Source: Flavobacteriales bacterium (GTDB lineage: Bacteria; Bacteroidota; Bacteroidia; Flavobacteriales_D; Crocinitomicaceae). From it: DNA of 8,981 nucleotides. Below are positions 1 to 6,918 of this stretch, in pieces. Made by a program: the position numbers and the translations under genes. The stretch covers positions 1 through 8,981 of the forward strand of contig CANHQC010000064.1 in NCBI GenBank assembly GCA_947462695.1. Direction: 5' to 3'. Numbering within the stretch: position 1 is the first letter of the stretch; each line of letters opens with the position of its first letter. The notes under the pieces are model-generated. The model ran no database searches, was not told the origin of the DNA, and saw only the letters and a list, made by a program, of their open reading frames with translations.

Positions 1-1199
1 ACGATTGGTGCATTTTCTGCACACAATGTATCTCCAGTACGGATATCTTTAAATCCAACTAACGCACCAATATCTCCTGCACCAAGTTCATCAATTTGAT
101 TTTGCTTGTTTGCGTGCATTTGGAAAATACGTGAAATACGCTCTTTGTTCCCTGTACGCGTATTTAACACATACGATCCAGCAGGTAATTTACCAGAATA
201 AGCACGTGTAAAACACAAACGTCCAACAAAAGGGTCAGTTGCAATTTTAAATGCTAATCCAGCGAAAGGCTCATCGTAAGATGGCTTACGTGTAACTTCT
301 TCGTCTGTTTTTGGATTTACTCCAGAAATTGCTTCAATGTCCATTGGAGAAGGTAAGATTTCCATTACCATATCAAGCATAGCCTGAACTCCTTTGTTTT
401 TAAATGAAGATCCACACATCATTGGAACTACTTTTCCAGAAATGGTGGCTTCACGAAGTGCATTAAGAATTTCTCTTTCCGTCAATGAGTTTTCATCTTC
501 GAAGAATTTCTCCATCAATGTTTCATCGAATTCAGCAACTGCTTCAAGTAATTCACTTCTAAGCTTGCGTGCGTCATCGATAATGTCAGCTGGAATCTCT
601 ACTTCTTGAAAAGTCATTCCTTGATCAGCGTCATTCCAAACAACCCCTCTCCAGTTAATCAAATCAACCACACCTCGGAAATTATCCTCATCTCCAATGT
701 TAATTTGAAGTGGAAGGGCGTGACTACCTAACATATCTTTTACCTGCTGACAAACCTTTAAGAAATCAGCTCCTTGACGGTCCATTTTGTTAACGAATCC
801 AATTCGAGGAACGTTGTAGTTGTTTGCCAAACGCCAGTTCGTCTCAGATTGTGGTTCAACACCATCAACTGCTGAGAAAAGGAATACTAGTCCATCAAGT
901 ACGCGAAGGGAACGGTTTACTTCTACAGTAAAATCAACGTGTCCAGGAGTGTCAATGATATTGATGTGGTATTTTTGTCCTCGGTAGTTCCAGTTTACTG
1001 TTGTTGCAGCAGAGGTAATGGTAATCCCACGCTCTTGCTCTTGCTCCATCCAGTCCATCGTTGCACCACCTTCGTGTACTTCACCAATTTTATGGTTCAC
1101 ACCAGAATAATAAAGGATACGCTCAGTTGTCGTGGTCTTTCCAGCATCAATATGTGCTGCAATACCAATGTTACGAGTAAATTTAAGATCTCTTGCCAT
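1..1199 (-). CDS. fusA: Translation elongation factor G, N-terminal part (runs off the window)
   Basis: EF-G is the cytoplasmic GTPase that drives ribosome translocation and, with ribosome recycling factor, subunit splitting. I translated it by hand from the ATG at 1197-1199; 399 codons are present and the frame is still open at base 1, so about 300 C-terminal residues of the usual ~700 are missing. The GTPase motifs are intact: P-loop AHIDAGKT (15-22), switch I with RGITITSA (57-64), DTPGHVD (83-89), NKMD (137-140) and the G5-like GSSFKNKG (263-270). Domain II begins before the edge (the [15 protein letters not shown] stretch). Only 6 bases separate it from the rpsG stop, and an AGGA lies unusually close to the ATG, so it is probably translated by coupling within the str operon. 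No tuf gene is visible here. The N-terminal sequence fits the housekeeping EF-G of Bacteroidota rather than a tetracycline-protection relative. Confidence 0.97.
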   Translation of the reverse strand, partial: MARDLKFTRNIGIAAHIDAGKTTTTERILYYSGVNHKIGEVHEGGATMDWMEQEQERGITITSAATTVNWNYRGQKYHINIIDTPGHVDFTVEVNRSLRVLDGLVFLFSAVDGVEPQSETNWRLANNYNVPRIGFVNKMDRQGADFLKVCQQVKDMLGSHALPLQINIGDEDNFRGVVDLINWRGVVWNDADQGMTFQEVEIPADIIDDARKLRSELLEAVAEFDETLMEKFFEDENSLTEREILNALREATISGKVVPMMCGSSFKNKGVQAMLDMVMEILPSPMDIEAISGVNPKTDEEVTRKPSYDEPFAGLAFKIATDPFVGRLCFTRAYSGKLPAGSYVLNTRTGNKERISRIFQMHANKQNQIDELGAGDIGALVGFKDIRTGDTLCAENAPI

Positions 1200-1205
1200 T
1201 TCCTA

Positions 1206-1676
1206 TTAAAATCTAAAATGTGAAAATGCTTTATTCGCTTCTGCCATTCGAAGTGTATCTTCTTTTTTCTTGTACGCAGCACCTTCTTCTTTTGATGCAG
1301 CAATGATTTCACTTGCCAATTTACCCGACATCGTTTTTTCGTTGCGCTTACGTGCATATCCAATCAACCACTTCATAGCAAGTGATGCTTTACGATCTTC
1401 ACGGACAGGTGTTGGGATTTGAAACGTAGCACCACCAACGCGACGGCTACGAACCTCTACACTTGGCGTTACATTTTCAAGGGCTTTACGCCACACATCT
1501 AATCCTTCTTGATCTTCAATCTTTTTGTCTATGATTTCAATTGCATCATAGAATATCTTAAATGCCAAACTCTTCTTACCGTCGTACATTAAGTTGTTAA
1601 CGAATTTCGTTACCACAACGTCATTAAACTTAGGATCTGGGAGAATCGCTATTTTTTTGGCCTTTCTTCTTCTCAT
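1206..1676 (-). CDS. rpsG: 30S ribosomal protein S7
   Basis: S7 is the primary assembly protein of the 30S head; it binds the 3' major domain of 16S rRNA and lines the E site. The product has 156 residues, the normal length. Diagnostic stretches are the [24 protein letters not shown] region (12-35), the [16 protein letters not shown] block (about 73-88) that forms the beta-hairpin wing, and [12 protein letters not shown] (about 101-112). The N-terminus reads MRRRKAKK, as in Bacteroidota, rather than the MPRRR of many other bacteria. It lies 18 bases after rpsL and 6 bases before fusA, the classic str operon order. The ATG is preceded by a weak purine stretch (TAAGAG) instead of a full Shine-Dalgarno sequence. 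Confidence 0.98.
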   Translation of the reverse strand: MRRRKAKKIAILPDPKFNDVVVTKFVNNLMYDGKKSLAFKIFYDAIEIIDKKIEDQEGLDVWRKALENVTPSVEVRSRRVGGATFQIPTPVREDRKASLAMKWLIGYARKRNEKTMSGKLASEIIAASKEEGAAYKKKEDTLRMAEANKAFSHFRF

Positions 1677-1694
1677 CTCTTAATGTTTTTCAGA

Positions 1695-2072
1695 TTATTT
1701 CTGTTTAGGTCGTTTAGTTCCATACTTTGAACGACGTTGAGTTCTTCCTTCAACACCTGCAGTGTCTTCAGCTCCACGAACAATGTGGTAACGAACCCCT
1801 GGAAGATCTTTCACCCTTCCTCCTCTTACTAACACAAGAGAGTGTTCTTGTAGGTTGTGACCTTCACCGCCGATGTATGCATTGACTTCTTTTCCATTTG
1901 TCAAACGCACCCTCGCTACTTTACGCATAGCCGAGTTCGGTTTTTTTGGAGTAGTTGTGTAAACCCTTACACAAACTCCTTTACGCTGTGGACATGAATC
2001 AAGTGCAGCAGACTTACTTTTCTTGACTACCGCTGTTCTTCCTTTGCGAACTAATTGTTGAATAGTTGGCAT
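1695..2072 (-). CDS. rpsL: 30S ribosomal protein S12
   Basis: S12 sits at the decoding centre and takes part in tRNA selection. The 125-residue product is full length and nearly all of it is recognisable: [12 protein letters not shown] at the start, [17 protein letters not shown] (39-55), [11 protein letters not shown] (68-78), [15 protein letters not shown] (82-96) and a basic C-terminus. Both lysines whose mutation gives streptomycin resistance are wild type (K43 and K88), so no rpsL-type resistance is predicted. D89, the residue that is beta-methylthiolated in several bacteria, is present. This is the first gene of the str operon; a candidate promoter and a leader hairpin lie just upstream (2104-2158). 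Confidence 0.98.
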   Translation of the reverse strand: MPTIQQLVRKGRTAVVKKSKSAALDSCPQRKGVCVRVYTTTPKKPNSAMRKVARVRLTNGKEVNAYIGGEGHNLQEHSLVLVRGGRVKDLPGVRYHIVRGAEDTAGVEGRTQRRSKYGTKRPKQK

Positions 2073-2103
2073 AAAATACTCTTAATTTTTATAAATATAG
2101 TTT

Positions 2104-2127
2104 ACCCCCAAATACACTTTGAGGGGT
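2104..2127 (-). promoter_or_regulatory. Leader stem-loop upstream of rpsL
   Basis: On the transcript side this reads ACCCC-U-CAAA, loop GUGUA, then UUUG-GGGGU. That is nine base pairs interrupted by one bulged U. The element starts one base after the candidate -7 box and ends about 31 bases before the rpsL ATG. Depending on the exact start site it is either a hairpin at the very 5' end of the str mRNA or, if transcription starts inside it, a dyad spanning the start point. It is not followed by a T-run directly, so it is unlikely to be a terminator. Its role in autoregulation is inference only. Confidence 0.5.
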
Positions 2128-2128
2128 G

Positions 2129-2158
2129 CAAAGATATTGGATTTAAATTAGAAAGCAA
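2129..2158 (-). promoter_or_regulatory. Candidate Bacteroidota-type promoter for rpsL-rpsG-fusA
   Basis: On the minus strand the sequence TATCTTTG (2136 down to 2129) is an exact match to the TANNTTTG -7 box of Bacteroidota. A TTG (2158-2156) lies 19 bases upstream, which fits the -33 element. Predicted initiation is around 2122-2125, giving a leader of about 50 bases before the rpsL ATG. The assignment rests on motif match and position; transcription start data are needed for proof. Confidence 0.65.
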
Positions 2159-2167
2159 GGAGTTATC

Positions 2168-2197
2168 AAAAAAAAGTGCGATTTTTTCACAATTCGC
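2168..2197 (-). terminator. Probable intrinsic terminator of the T9SS-cargo gene
   Basis: The minus strand carries a short stem, GCGAaTT pairing with AATCGC (one bulged base, 7-base loop), followed after two bases by eight T residues (2175-2168). It lies about 120 bases after the stop codon at 2318 and just upstream of the str promoter, a sensible place to insulate the ribosomal operon. The stem is short, so termination may be partial. Confidence 0.4.
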
Positions 2198-2266
2198 TGT
2201 TTGTATCTTTCGAATTTGAAAATGAAAGTTTCAGAATTGCCGGAGCTTTATGAAACAAGGAACAAA

Positions 2267-2278
2267 CATGTGCACATG
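2267..2278. repeat. Perfect 12-bp palindrome CATGTGCACATG
   Basis: This is a perfect inverted repeat with no spacer, in the gap between the T9SS-cargo gene and rpsL. With no loop it is a better candidate for a dimeric protein-binding site than for an RNA hairpin. It lies about 110 bases upstream of the predicted rpsL -33 element, rather far for a classical operator. Chance occurrence is possible. Confidence 0.4.
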
Positions 2279-2306
2279 GATTCGCACAACAACAATTGAA
2301 ATCGAC

Positions 2307-2316
2307 AATGCGCATT
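2307..2316. repeat. Perfect 10-bp palindrome AATGCGCATT
   Basis: This second perfect spacerless palindrome begins one base after the stop codon at 2318 and lies 28 bases from the 12-bp palindrome. Both share a central TGCRCA-like core (TGTGCACA and TGCGCA). It cannot form a normal terminator hairpin, and no T-run follows it. Confidence 0.35.
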
Positions 2317-2317
2317 T

Positions 2318-3232
2318 CTAGTTTTTAACAAAACGGTAACTGCATATTTCGCTGTCTGTCCCTAATATGACTAAAAAGTACATTCCAGGGTTCAAGAAAG
2401 AGACATCTACACTTTTTGAAATTTTTTGATTGTCTTTCCAAAGTAAATTACCTTTTGTATCAATTAATTTCATCTCAAGGACATTAAAATCTGACTCAAC
2501 AATTAATTGTTCGGTTGCTGGATTTGGATAAACCCCTAAATTCCATTCATTGATTTCCTCCATACCAAGATGCGTTAACAAGTATTCGCAGTCCTCACCG
2601 CTTGGGTTGAAGAACATCCCATCGTCTTGAAAACATTTGAATGTGAAGATTGGAAAATCAATTATTACCATGGAATCACAATTGTAATAGCGTTGAGGGA
2701 ACAAAAAACTTCCTCCACCGAAACGTGAGTTGTAATTTCCGTATTCAATTCTTAAGTCTGAGGTTGGTGGTGAACTGAGTGTAAGGAATTGATACCCTAA
2801 ATTATCGACCCCAACATTACTGACAACAGCGGTTGAGGTTGTATTGCAGAATTCACCGCCATCGGTAACACCGATACTGTAGGAATCTCCTATGCTCTTT
2901 GAAAAATCAAACAACTTCTGAAACTGATTATTTTGCAAGTAAAATACGGTATCACCTTCCGCATAAACATAGTTTGTATCGCCTACATTAATACCGGATA
3001 AGAACCACGTTCCAAATTGATTCATCTGAAAATCAAACCAGGTGCTCTGAAGAACCATGGTTGTCTTGTTTTGTATCAAAGAATCTCCGACGTGTTCAAT
3101 TTTCACAAAGCCTTCACTACCGATCGTCCAGTAATCATAATGCCAAGTCGCATTAGGCTGAACCCAATTCTGAGCATTCAAGAAACTCATTATAAAAATG
3201 AACGAAAATGACACTACGGCTCTTTTAAGCAT
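2318..3232 (-). CDS. Secreted protein with T9SS type A C-terminal sorting domain, function unknown
   Basis: The protein has 304 residues. Residues 1-20 are a signal peptide (basic start, hydrophobic core, cleavage probably after LNA-Q). The middle (about 21-225) is rich in aromatic residues and Gly, predicted to be mostly beta, and has the WVQPNATWHYDYW opening typical of flavobacterial exported proteins; I recognise no catalytic domain in it. Cysteines at 129, 185, 200 and 215 could form disulfides after export. The end (about 230-304) matches the T9SS type A sorting domain: VYPNPATEQLIVE at 234-246, GMYFLVI at 283-289, and a basic FVKN terminus. The expected route is Sec export, passage through the type IX translocon with removal of the C-terminal domain, and attachment to the surface or release. 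A candidate promoter (3259-3290) and a weak terminator (2168-2197) suggest it is transcribed alone. The stop is TAG. Confidence 0.88.
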   Translation of the reverse strand: MLKRAVVSFSFIFIMSFLNAQNWVQPNATWHYDYWTIGSEGFVKIEHVGDSLIQNKTTMVLQSTWFDFQMNQFGTWFLSGINVGDTNYVYAEGDTVFYLQNNQFQKLFDFSKSIGDSYSIGVTDGGEFCNTTSTAVVSNVGVDNLGYQFLTLSSPPTSDLRIEYGNYNSRFGGGSFLFPQRYYNCDSMVIIDFPIFTFKCFQDDGMFFNPSGEDCEYLLTHLGMEEINEWNLGVYPNPATEQLIVESDFNVLEMKLIDTKGNLLWKDNQKISKSVDVSFLNPGMYFLVILGTDSEICSYRFVKN

Positions 3233-3258
3233 AATACAATTAAGTAGTCACAATTTAG

Positions 3259-3290
3259 AAAAACTATTCAACATGAAGAGATTAAACAAA
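3259..3290 (-). promoter_or_regulatory. Candidate promoter of the T9SS-cargo gene
   Basis: On the minus strand a TTTG (3290-3287) is followed after 20 bases by TAGTTTTT (3266-3259), seven of eight matches to TANNTTTG. The predicted start is about 20 bases before the ATG at 3232. The -33 TTTG also forms the end of the T tail of the preceding pdhB terminator, so the two signals share bases. Confidence 0.4.
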
Positions 3291-3316
3291 AAACTCCCGC
3301 ACTTCGCGAGAGTTTT
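3288..3316 (-). terminator. Strong intrinsic terminator after pdhB
   Basis: On the minus strand, AAAACTCTCGC and GCGGGAGTTTT form an 11-bp stem (including one U-G pair) around a 5-base GAAGT loop, ending in a run of six T. It lies 20 bases after the pdhB stop codon. Stem length, GC core and U tract make this the clearest terminator in the window. The AAAA/TTTT flanks could also let it work weakly in the opposite direction. Confidence 0.85.
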
Positions 3317-3335
3317 ATGAATATATTGAATAAGT

Positions 3336-4316
3336 CTAAGCCTTGTAAAGTGTATTCTTCACAGCCTTTACGATTCGGTCAACGTTTGGCAATGCTTCAT
3401 CAATTAATGTTGGAGAAAACGCAAATGGCGTATCTGTTTGCGTTACCCGCATGACAGGGGCGTCTAAATAATCGAACGCATAACGCTGCAAGTGGTAAGC
3501 AATCTCTGAGGAAATTGACGCCAATGGCCAAGATTCTTCCACAACCACACAACGGTTTGTTTTCTTTACTGATTCAACAACACATGCATAGTCGATTGGG
3601 CGGACAGTGCGAAGATCAATGATCTCAACAGAGATTCCCTCTTTTTCTAATGCCTCAGCTGCTTCTTGTGCTACTTTAATGATTTTTCCAAACGTTACTA
3701 ATGTAACATCGGAACCTTTTCTCTTTATGTCTGCAACACCAATTGGAATAAGGTATTCTCCTTCTGGAATTTCACCTTTATCTCCGTACATTTTTTCAGA
3801 TTCAAGAAAAACCACCGGATCATTGTCTCGAATCGCGGATTTCAATAATCCCTTGGCATCGTAAGGATTGGAAGGCGTAATTACTTTTAATCCGGGAACG
3901 TGTGCATAGAACGCTTCAAAAGATTGCGAGTGCGTCGCGGCTAATTGACCAGCTGTACCATTACCTCCTCTAAAAACGATAGGGCAATGGTATTGTCCAC
4001 CAGACATTTGAAGCATTTTAGCAGCACTATTGATAATTTGATCGGCAGCAAGAATAGCAAAGTTCCACGTCATAAACTCAACAATTGGACGTAACCCATT
4101 CATTGAAGCTCCAACTGCAATTCCGGCAAATCCCAACTCAGCAATCGGTGTGTCAATTACACGTTTTGCACCAAATTCATCGAGCATACCCTGAGATACT
4201 TTGTAGGCCCCATTGTATTCAGCTACCTCTTCGCCCATTAAAAAAACGGACTCATCCCTTCGCATTTCTTCGGACATTGCCTCACGCAATGCTTCTCTAA
4301 ACTGTACTGTTTTCAT
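3336..4316 (-). CDS. pdhB: Pyruvate dehydrogenase E1 component, beta subunit
   Basis: This is the beta subunit of the thiamine-diphosphate-dependent alpha2-beta2 E1 enzyme. E1 decarboxylates pyruvate and passes the acetyl group to lipoyl-E2, linking glycolysis to the TCA cycle in the cytoplasm. The product is 326 residues, normal for the mature family. It tracks the mitochondrial and bacterial E1 beta sequence throughout: VFLMGEEVAEYNGAYKV (24-40), RVIDTPIAELGFAGIAVG (52-69) with the cofactor-activating Glu at 60, EFMTWNFAILAADQIINSAAK (80-100), IVFRGGNG (113-120), and THSQSFEAFYAHVPGLKV (128-145) with the active-site histidine region. The transketolase C-terminal domain starts near residue 190. 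The closeness to pyruvate E1 favours this over branched-chain E1 beta. No pdhA or E2 gene is adjacent, so the partner must be encoded elsewhere. It starts 77 bases after the kinase stop, with no clear terminator between. Confidence 0.95.
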   Translation of the reverse strand: MKTVQFREALREAMSEEMRRDESVFLMGEEVAEYNGAYKVSQGMLDEFGAKRVIDTPIAELGFAGIAVGASMNGLRPIVEFMTWNFAILAADQIINSAAKMLQMSGGQYHCPIVFRGGNGTAGQLAATHSQSFEAFYAHVPGLKVITPSNPYDAKGLLKSAIRDNDPVVFLESEKMYGDKGEIPEGEYLIPIGVADIKRKGSDVTLVTFGKIIKVAQEAAEALEKEGISVEIIDLRTVRPIDYACVVESVKKTNRCVVVEESWPLASISSEIAYHLQRYAFDYLDAPVMRVTQTDTPFAFSPTLIDEALPNVDRIVKAVKNTLYKA

Positions 4317-4348
4317 ACTAAAATTGTGCTGACGTAGTTTTGCAGGGA

Positions 4349-4356
4349 CAAAAATA
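4349..4356 (-). promoter_or_regulatory. Candidate -7 box for pdhB
   Basis: The minus strand reads TATTTTTG, an exact TANNTTTG match, 32 bases before the pdhB ATG. No convincing TTG/TTTG -33 element lies 17-23 bases further up, and the surrounding tract is T-rich, so a chance match is quite possible. If real, it would separate pdhB expression from the upstream sensory operon. Confidence 0.35.
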
Positions 4357-4393
4357 AAAAAGAAAACTAAGGTATTGTTGGAATAATTGGATT

Positions 4394-6916
4394 TCAGTTC
4401 ATTTTCTCAACGGGAAATTCAATTTTAAATGAGGTCCATTCGTCATTGGAGTCAAGAGAAATCTTGGCATTATGCTCATCAACGACATTTTTAACAATAC
4501 TCAATCCTAAGCCTGTTCCGTTTTTATCTCTTTTAGTTGAGAAAAATTTATTAAAAATTTGACTTTGGATTGCCTCTGGAATTTTCGGCCCGTTATTCGA
4601 AACAATAACAATGATTGACTCAGAATCACTTTTTGTTTCAATGCGAATTTGCTTGTTTGACTTTTCTTCCATTGCGTCAAGCGCATTTTTAATAAGGTTT
4701 GACCATAGTTGGAAAAGTTTAATATCGTAACCCTGTATGAACAATCCATCTTCAAACAAAGTCTCTAACTTCAGTTGCTTTTTTAGCTCGTGGTTAAACA
4801 CGTTCAACACAACCCTTATGTTCTTTTCTAAATCAATTGAAAGTCTTTCTGGTGTTACACCTTTATTTATAAATGAACGAACATCTTTTACCACATTCGC
4901 AGCGCGCTCCGTTGAAAGTAAAATTGTATGCAACAAATTATCTTTCATTTGAAGGTTGTATACAATTGACAGAAAGACCAGAGGGTCAGACAACTCGAGT
5001 ATTTTACCGATCAATTCAATTGCAGCAAAAGGAATGGAACATTCGACCAATTTTTGAGAGATTACATGTGTCAATTCATTATCAAAATTGAATTGATCAA
5101 TGAGCAATCGTTCCATGACTAATCGATCCTTCATCTTTTGCATTCCACTAACTGCTATAGATGAAGGATATGTTTTTGCCACCTCATTTGCCAAAATTTG
5201 CTCCGATTGAAACAGAAGTCCATACTTTTCAGAGAGTTCATCTAGCACCATTTGAAGGCTTTCAGCTCCTACCTTCGCCGATCCAAGCGGTGTATTTAAA
5301 TCATGTGCAATACCTGCAGAAATTTCTCCAATGGTAGCAAGTTTTTCTTGTTCTACAATTGTACGGGATAACTCAAGGTTCTTTCTTGTATTCTCAAGAA
5401 CGCGCGACTCAAGATTTTCATTGATCTTCTTTATTTCTTCGGAAGTCCTTTTAAGTTCAGTAATGTCAGTTTCGACCGCCATGTAGCCATACAATTCACC
5501 TTTTCTCGATCTTAATGGTACAATATTTAATTCAAGCCAATATTCATTCCCGTGTTTTCCTCTATTGAGTATTTCAGTTCTCACTTCCTCCTCTTTATTT
5601 AACTTCTCTCGAATCATTTCGATAGCAGCTAAATCTGTTTTTTCAAACTGAAACATTTTTGGCGAATTTCCAATAATTTCATCGTATGAATAGCCTGTCA
5701 ATTTCAAGACACTTTGATTAACCCACTTAATTCTTTGGTTAATATCTGTAATGATTACACAATTCGAGGTATTCCGTGCAACGAGAGACAGCTCTTCAAG
5801 TTCTTCTTCGATTTTTTTACGGTAAGTAATGTCTTGCAATGTACCTGAAATCGAGCTTATTTCTCCTTTCCCATTGCGTTCACATTTTCCAGAGCAGAAT
5901 AACCATACCGGATACGATAACCCTTGATCTACTTTAATGTCAAGTTCAAAAGTATCAGAAGTAATACAATTAGACTGGACGAGCTCTACTATTTCAGCTT
6001 GTTGGTCTGTGCCAATTAGCGCTGCAAATTCCGACAGGTTATGGTATGTCGAGCCTTTGAGTTGTAGGATGTCGTAAAAATTATCAGAAATTGAACATTC
6101 TTCAGACAATATTTCTACTTGAAAATTACAGATACGTGCATTGCGTTGTGCCTCGATTAGTCGATTGGTTGACTTTTCTAATTCATATGTACGATTGGCA
6201 ATTTCTTCCTCTAAACCTTCTGTCAATTGACGATTACGTTCACTCGTTTCGCGCAAACGCATTTGAAGGTCTGACATGGAATTGTTTAATGAAGCAATTT
6301 CATCCTTATCTGTTGATTTTTGAATTGGCGTGTTGTAATTACCTAATTTCATCAAATTCGTTGCACCGATAAGCTTTTGCATTGGGCGAGAAATTAGCCG
6401 TGCCACGAAATAGAAAATAACTAATGAAACAAAGAAGAAAAGCAACATGGAATAGTAAACAGGTTGCACGAGAGCGCTAACGGTTTTATTGATCTTATCC
6501 TTCGAAAAAGAAATGATAACCTCGCCACTTAAATCTTTAGAATCAGAGGAAAATGGAGATTTATCATAGATGTACTCATTATTGCGCTCATTTAGTATTC
6601 GTTTCTCGTCAAGTTCTGGATAGGATACCAATACTTGTCGATCCGAACCTTTACCGATTACTAAAGCAACAAATTCGAAATCTTTCTTAGAAACAGTTCT
6701 TTCTAGCGTGCTTTTGAGGGATATAAAATCATCATTATTCAACGACCCCTCAATGGCAAGAGAAACTGCTACCGCAATTTCATGAAGTTCACTTTTCTTG
6801 AAATCTGTGAGCGCTTTTCGTTGTTCATTGGGAAAGTATACAATCAAAAAACCAAATACGAGAATAAGGAATCCAGTAAACGACAACCATATTTTAAACG
6901 AAATCGTCCTGAACAT
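4394..6916 (-). CDS. Membrane sensor histidine kinase (periplasmic domain, HAMP, two PAS, enlarged DHp, HATPase)
   Basis: This is an inner-membrane two-component kinase of 840 residues. Order: TM1 (about 8-28); periplasmic domain of ~120 residues, possibly Cache-like; TM2 (about 153-173); HAMP (about 174-226); coiled coil (about 222-262); a divergent PAS (about 263-366, ending GTLQDITYRKK); a second PAS (about 374-490, with WVNQSVLKLTGYSYDEIIG and ending AVETDITELKR); a second coiled coil; the H-box EKLATIGEISAGIAHDLNTP with phospho-acceptor H538; and the ATPase domain with N-box NLIKNALDAM (740-749), NNG at 774-776, F-box NKFFSTK (789-795) and G2 box GTGLGLSI (800-807). H538 to N744 spans 206 residues against about 105 in ordinary kinases, so there is an insert of roughly 100 residues in DHp. 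The usual G1 Asp (DNG) is Asn. There is no attached receiver; the stand-alone receiver at 8433-8843 in the same operon is the obvious partner. It starts 2 bases after the preceding stop. Confidence 0.93.
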   Translation of the reverse strand: MFRTISFKIWLSFTGFLILVFGFLIVYFPNEQRKALTDFKKSELHEIAVAVSLAIEGSLNNDDFISLKSTLERTVSKKDFEFVALVIGKGSDRQVLVSYPELDEKRILNERNNEYIYDKSPFSSDSKDLSGEVIISFSKDKINKTVSALVQPVYYSMLLFFFVSLVIFYFVARLISRPMQKLIGATNLMKLGNYNTPIQKSTDKDEIASLNNSMSDLQMRLRETSERNRQLTEGLEEEIANRTYELEKSTNRLIEAQRNARICNFQVEILSEECSISDNFYDILQLKGSTYHNLSEFAALIGTDQQAEIVELVQSNCITSDTFELDIKVDQGLSYPVWLFCSGKCERNGKGEISSISGTLQDITYRKKIEEELEELSLVARNTSNCVIITDINQRIKWVNQSVLKLTGYSYDEIIGNSPKMFQFEKTDLAAIEMIREKLNKEEEVRTEILNRGKHGNEYWLELNIVPLRSRKGELYGYMAVETDITELKRTSEEIKKINENLESRVLENTRKNLELSRTIVEQEKLATIGEISAGIAHDLNTPLGSAKVGAESLQMVLDELSEKYGLLFQSEQILANEVAKTYPSSIAVSGMQKMKDRLVMERLLIDQFNFDNELTHVISQKLVECSIPFAAIELIGKILELSDPLVFLSIVYNLQMKDNLLHTILLSTERAANVVKDVRSFINKGVTPERLSIDLEKNIRVVLNVFNHELKKQLKLETLFEDGLFIQGYDIKLFQLWSNLIKNALDAMEEKSNKQIRIETKSDSESIIVIVSNNGPKIPEAIQSQIFNKFFSTKRDKNGTGLGLSIVKNVVDEHNAKISLDSNDEWTSFKIEFPVEKMN

Positions 6917-6918
6917 TA

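Noticed and set aside
394..609. Plus-strand ORF of 71 codons within the fusA region
   Set aside because: Low-complexity Ser-rich translation antisense to the well conserved EF-G coding sequence; no homology pattern or start signal.
939..1363. Overlapping ORFs on both strands around the fusA/rpsG junction (plus 939-1223, minus 1097-1363)
   Set aside because: Both overlap conserved fusA and rpsG codons in other frames and read as unrelated, Cys- or Lys-rich sequence.
1695..2072. Possible streptomycin-resistance alleles in rpsL
   Set aside because: K43 and K88 are both wild type and the PNSA loop is unchanged.
2222..2299. Plus-strand 25-codon ORF starting at 2222 between the T9SS gene and rpsL
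   Set aside because: Too short, no ribosome-binding sequence, no proper promoter pair, and it spans the 12-bp palindrome; not supportable as a gene.
3607..4300. Plus-strand ORFs opposite pdhB (3607-3864 and 4085-4300)
   Set aside because: Shadows of the strongly conserved E1 beta coding sequence with no recognisable protein features.
4507..5091. ORFs in other frames within the kinase ATPase and DHp region
   Set aside because: The kinase motifs prove the coding frame; these alternatives have no recognisable domain.
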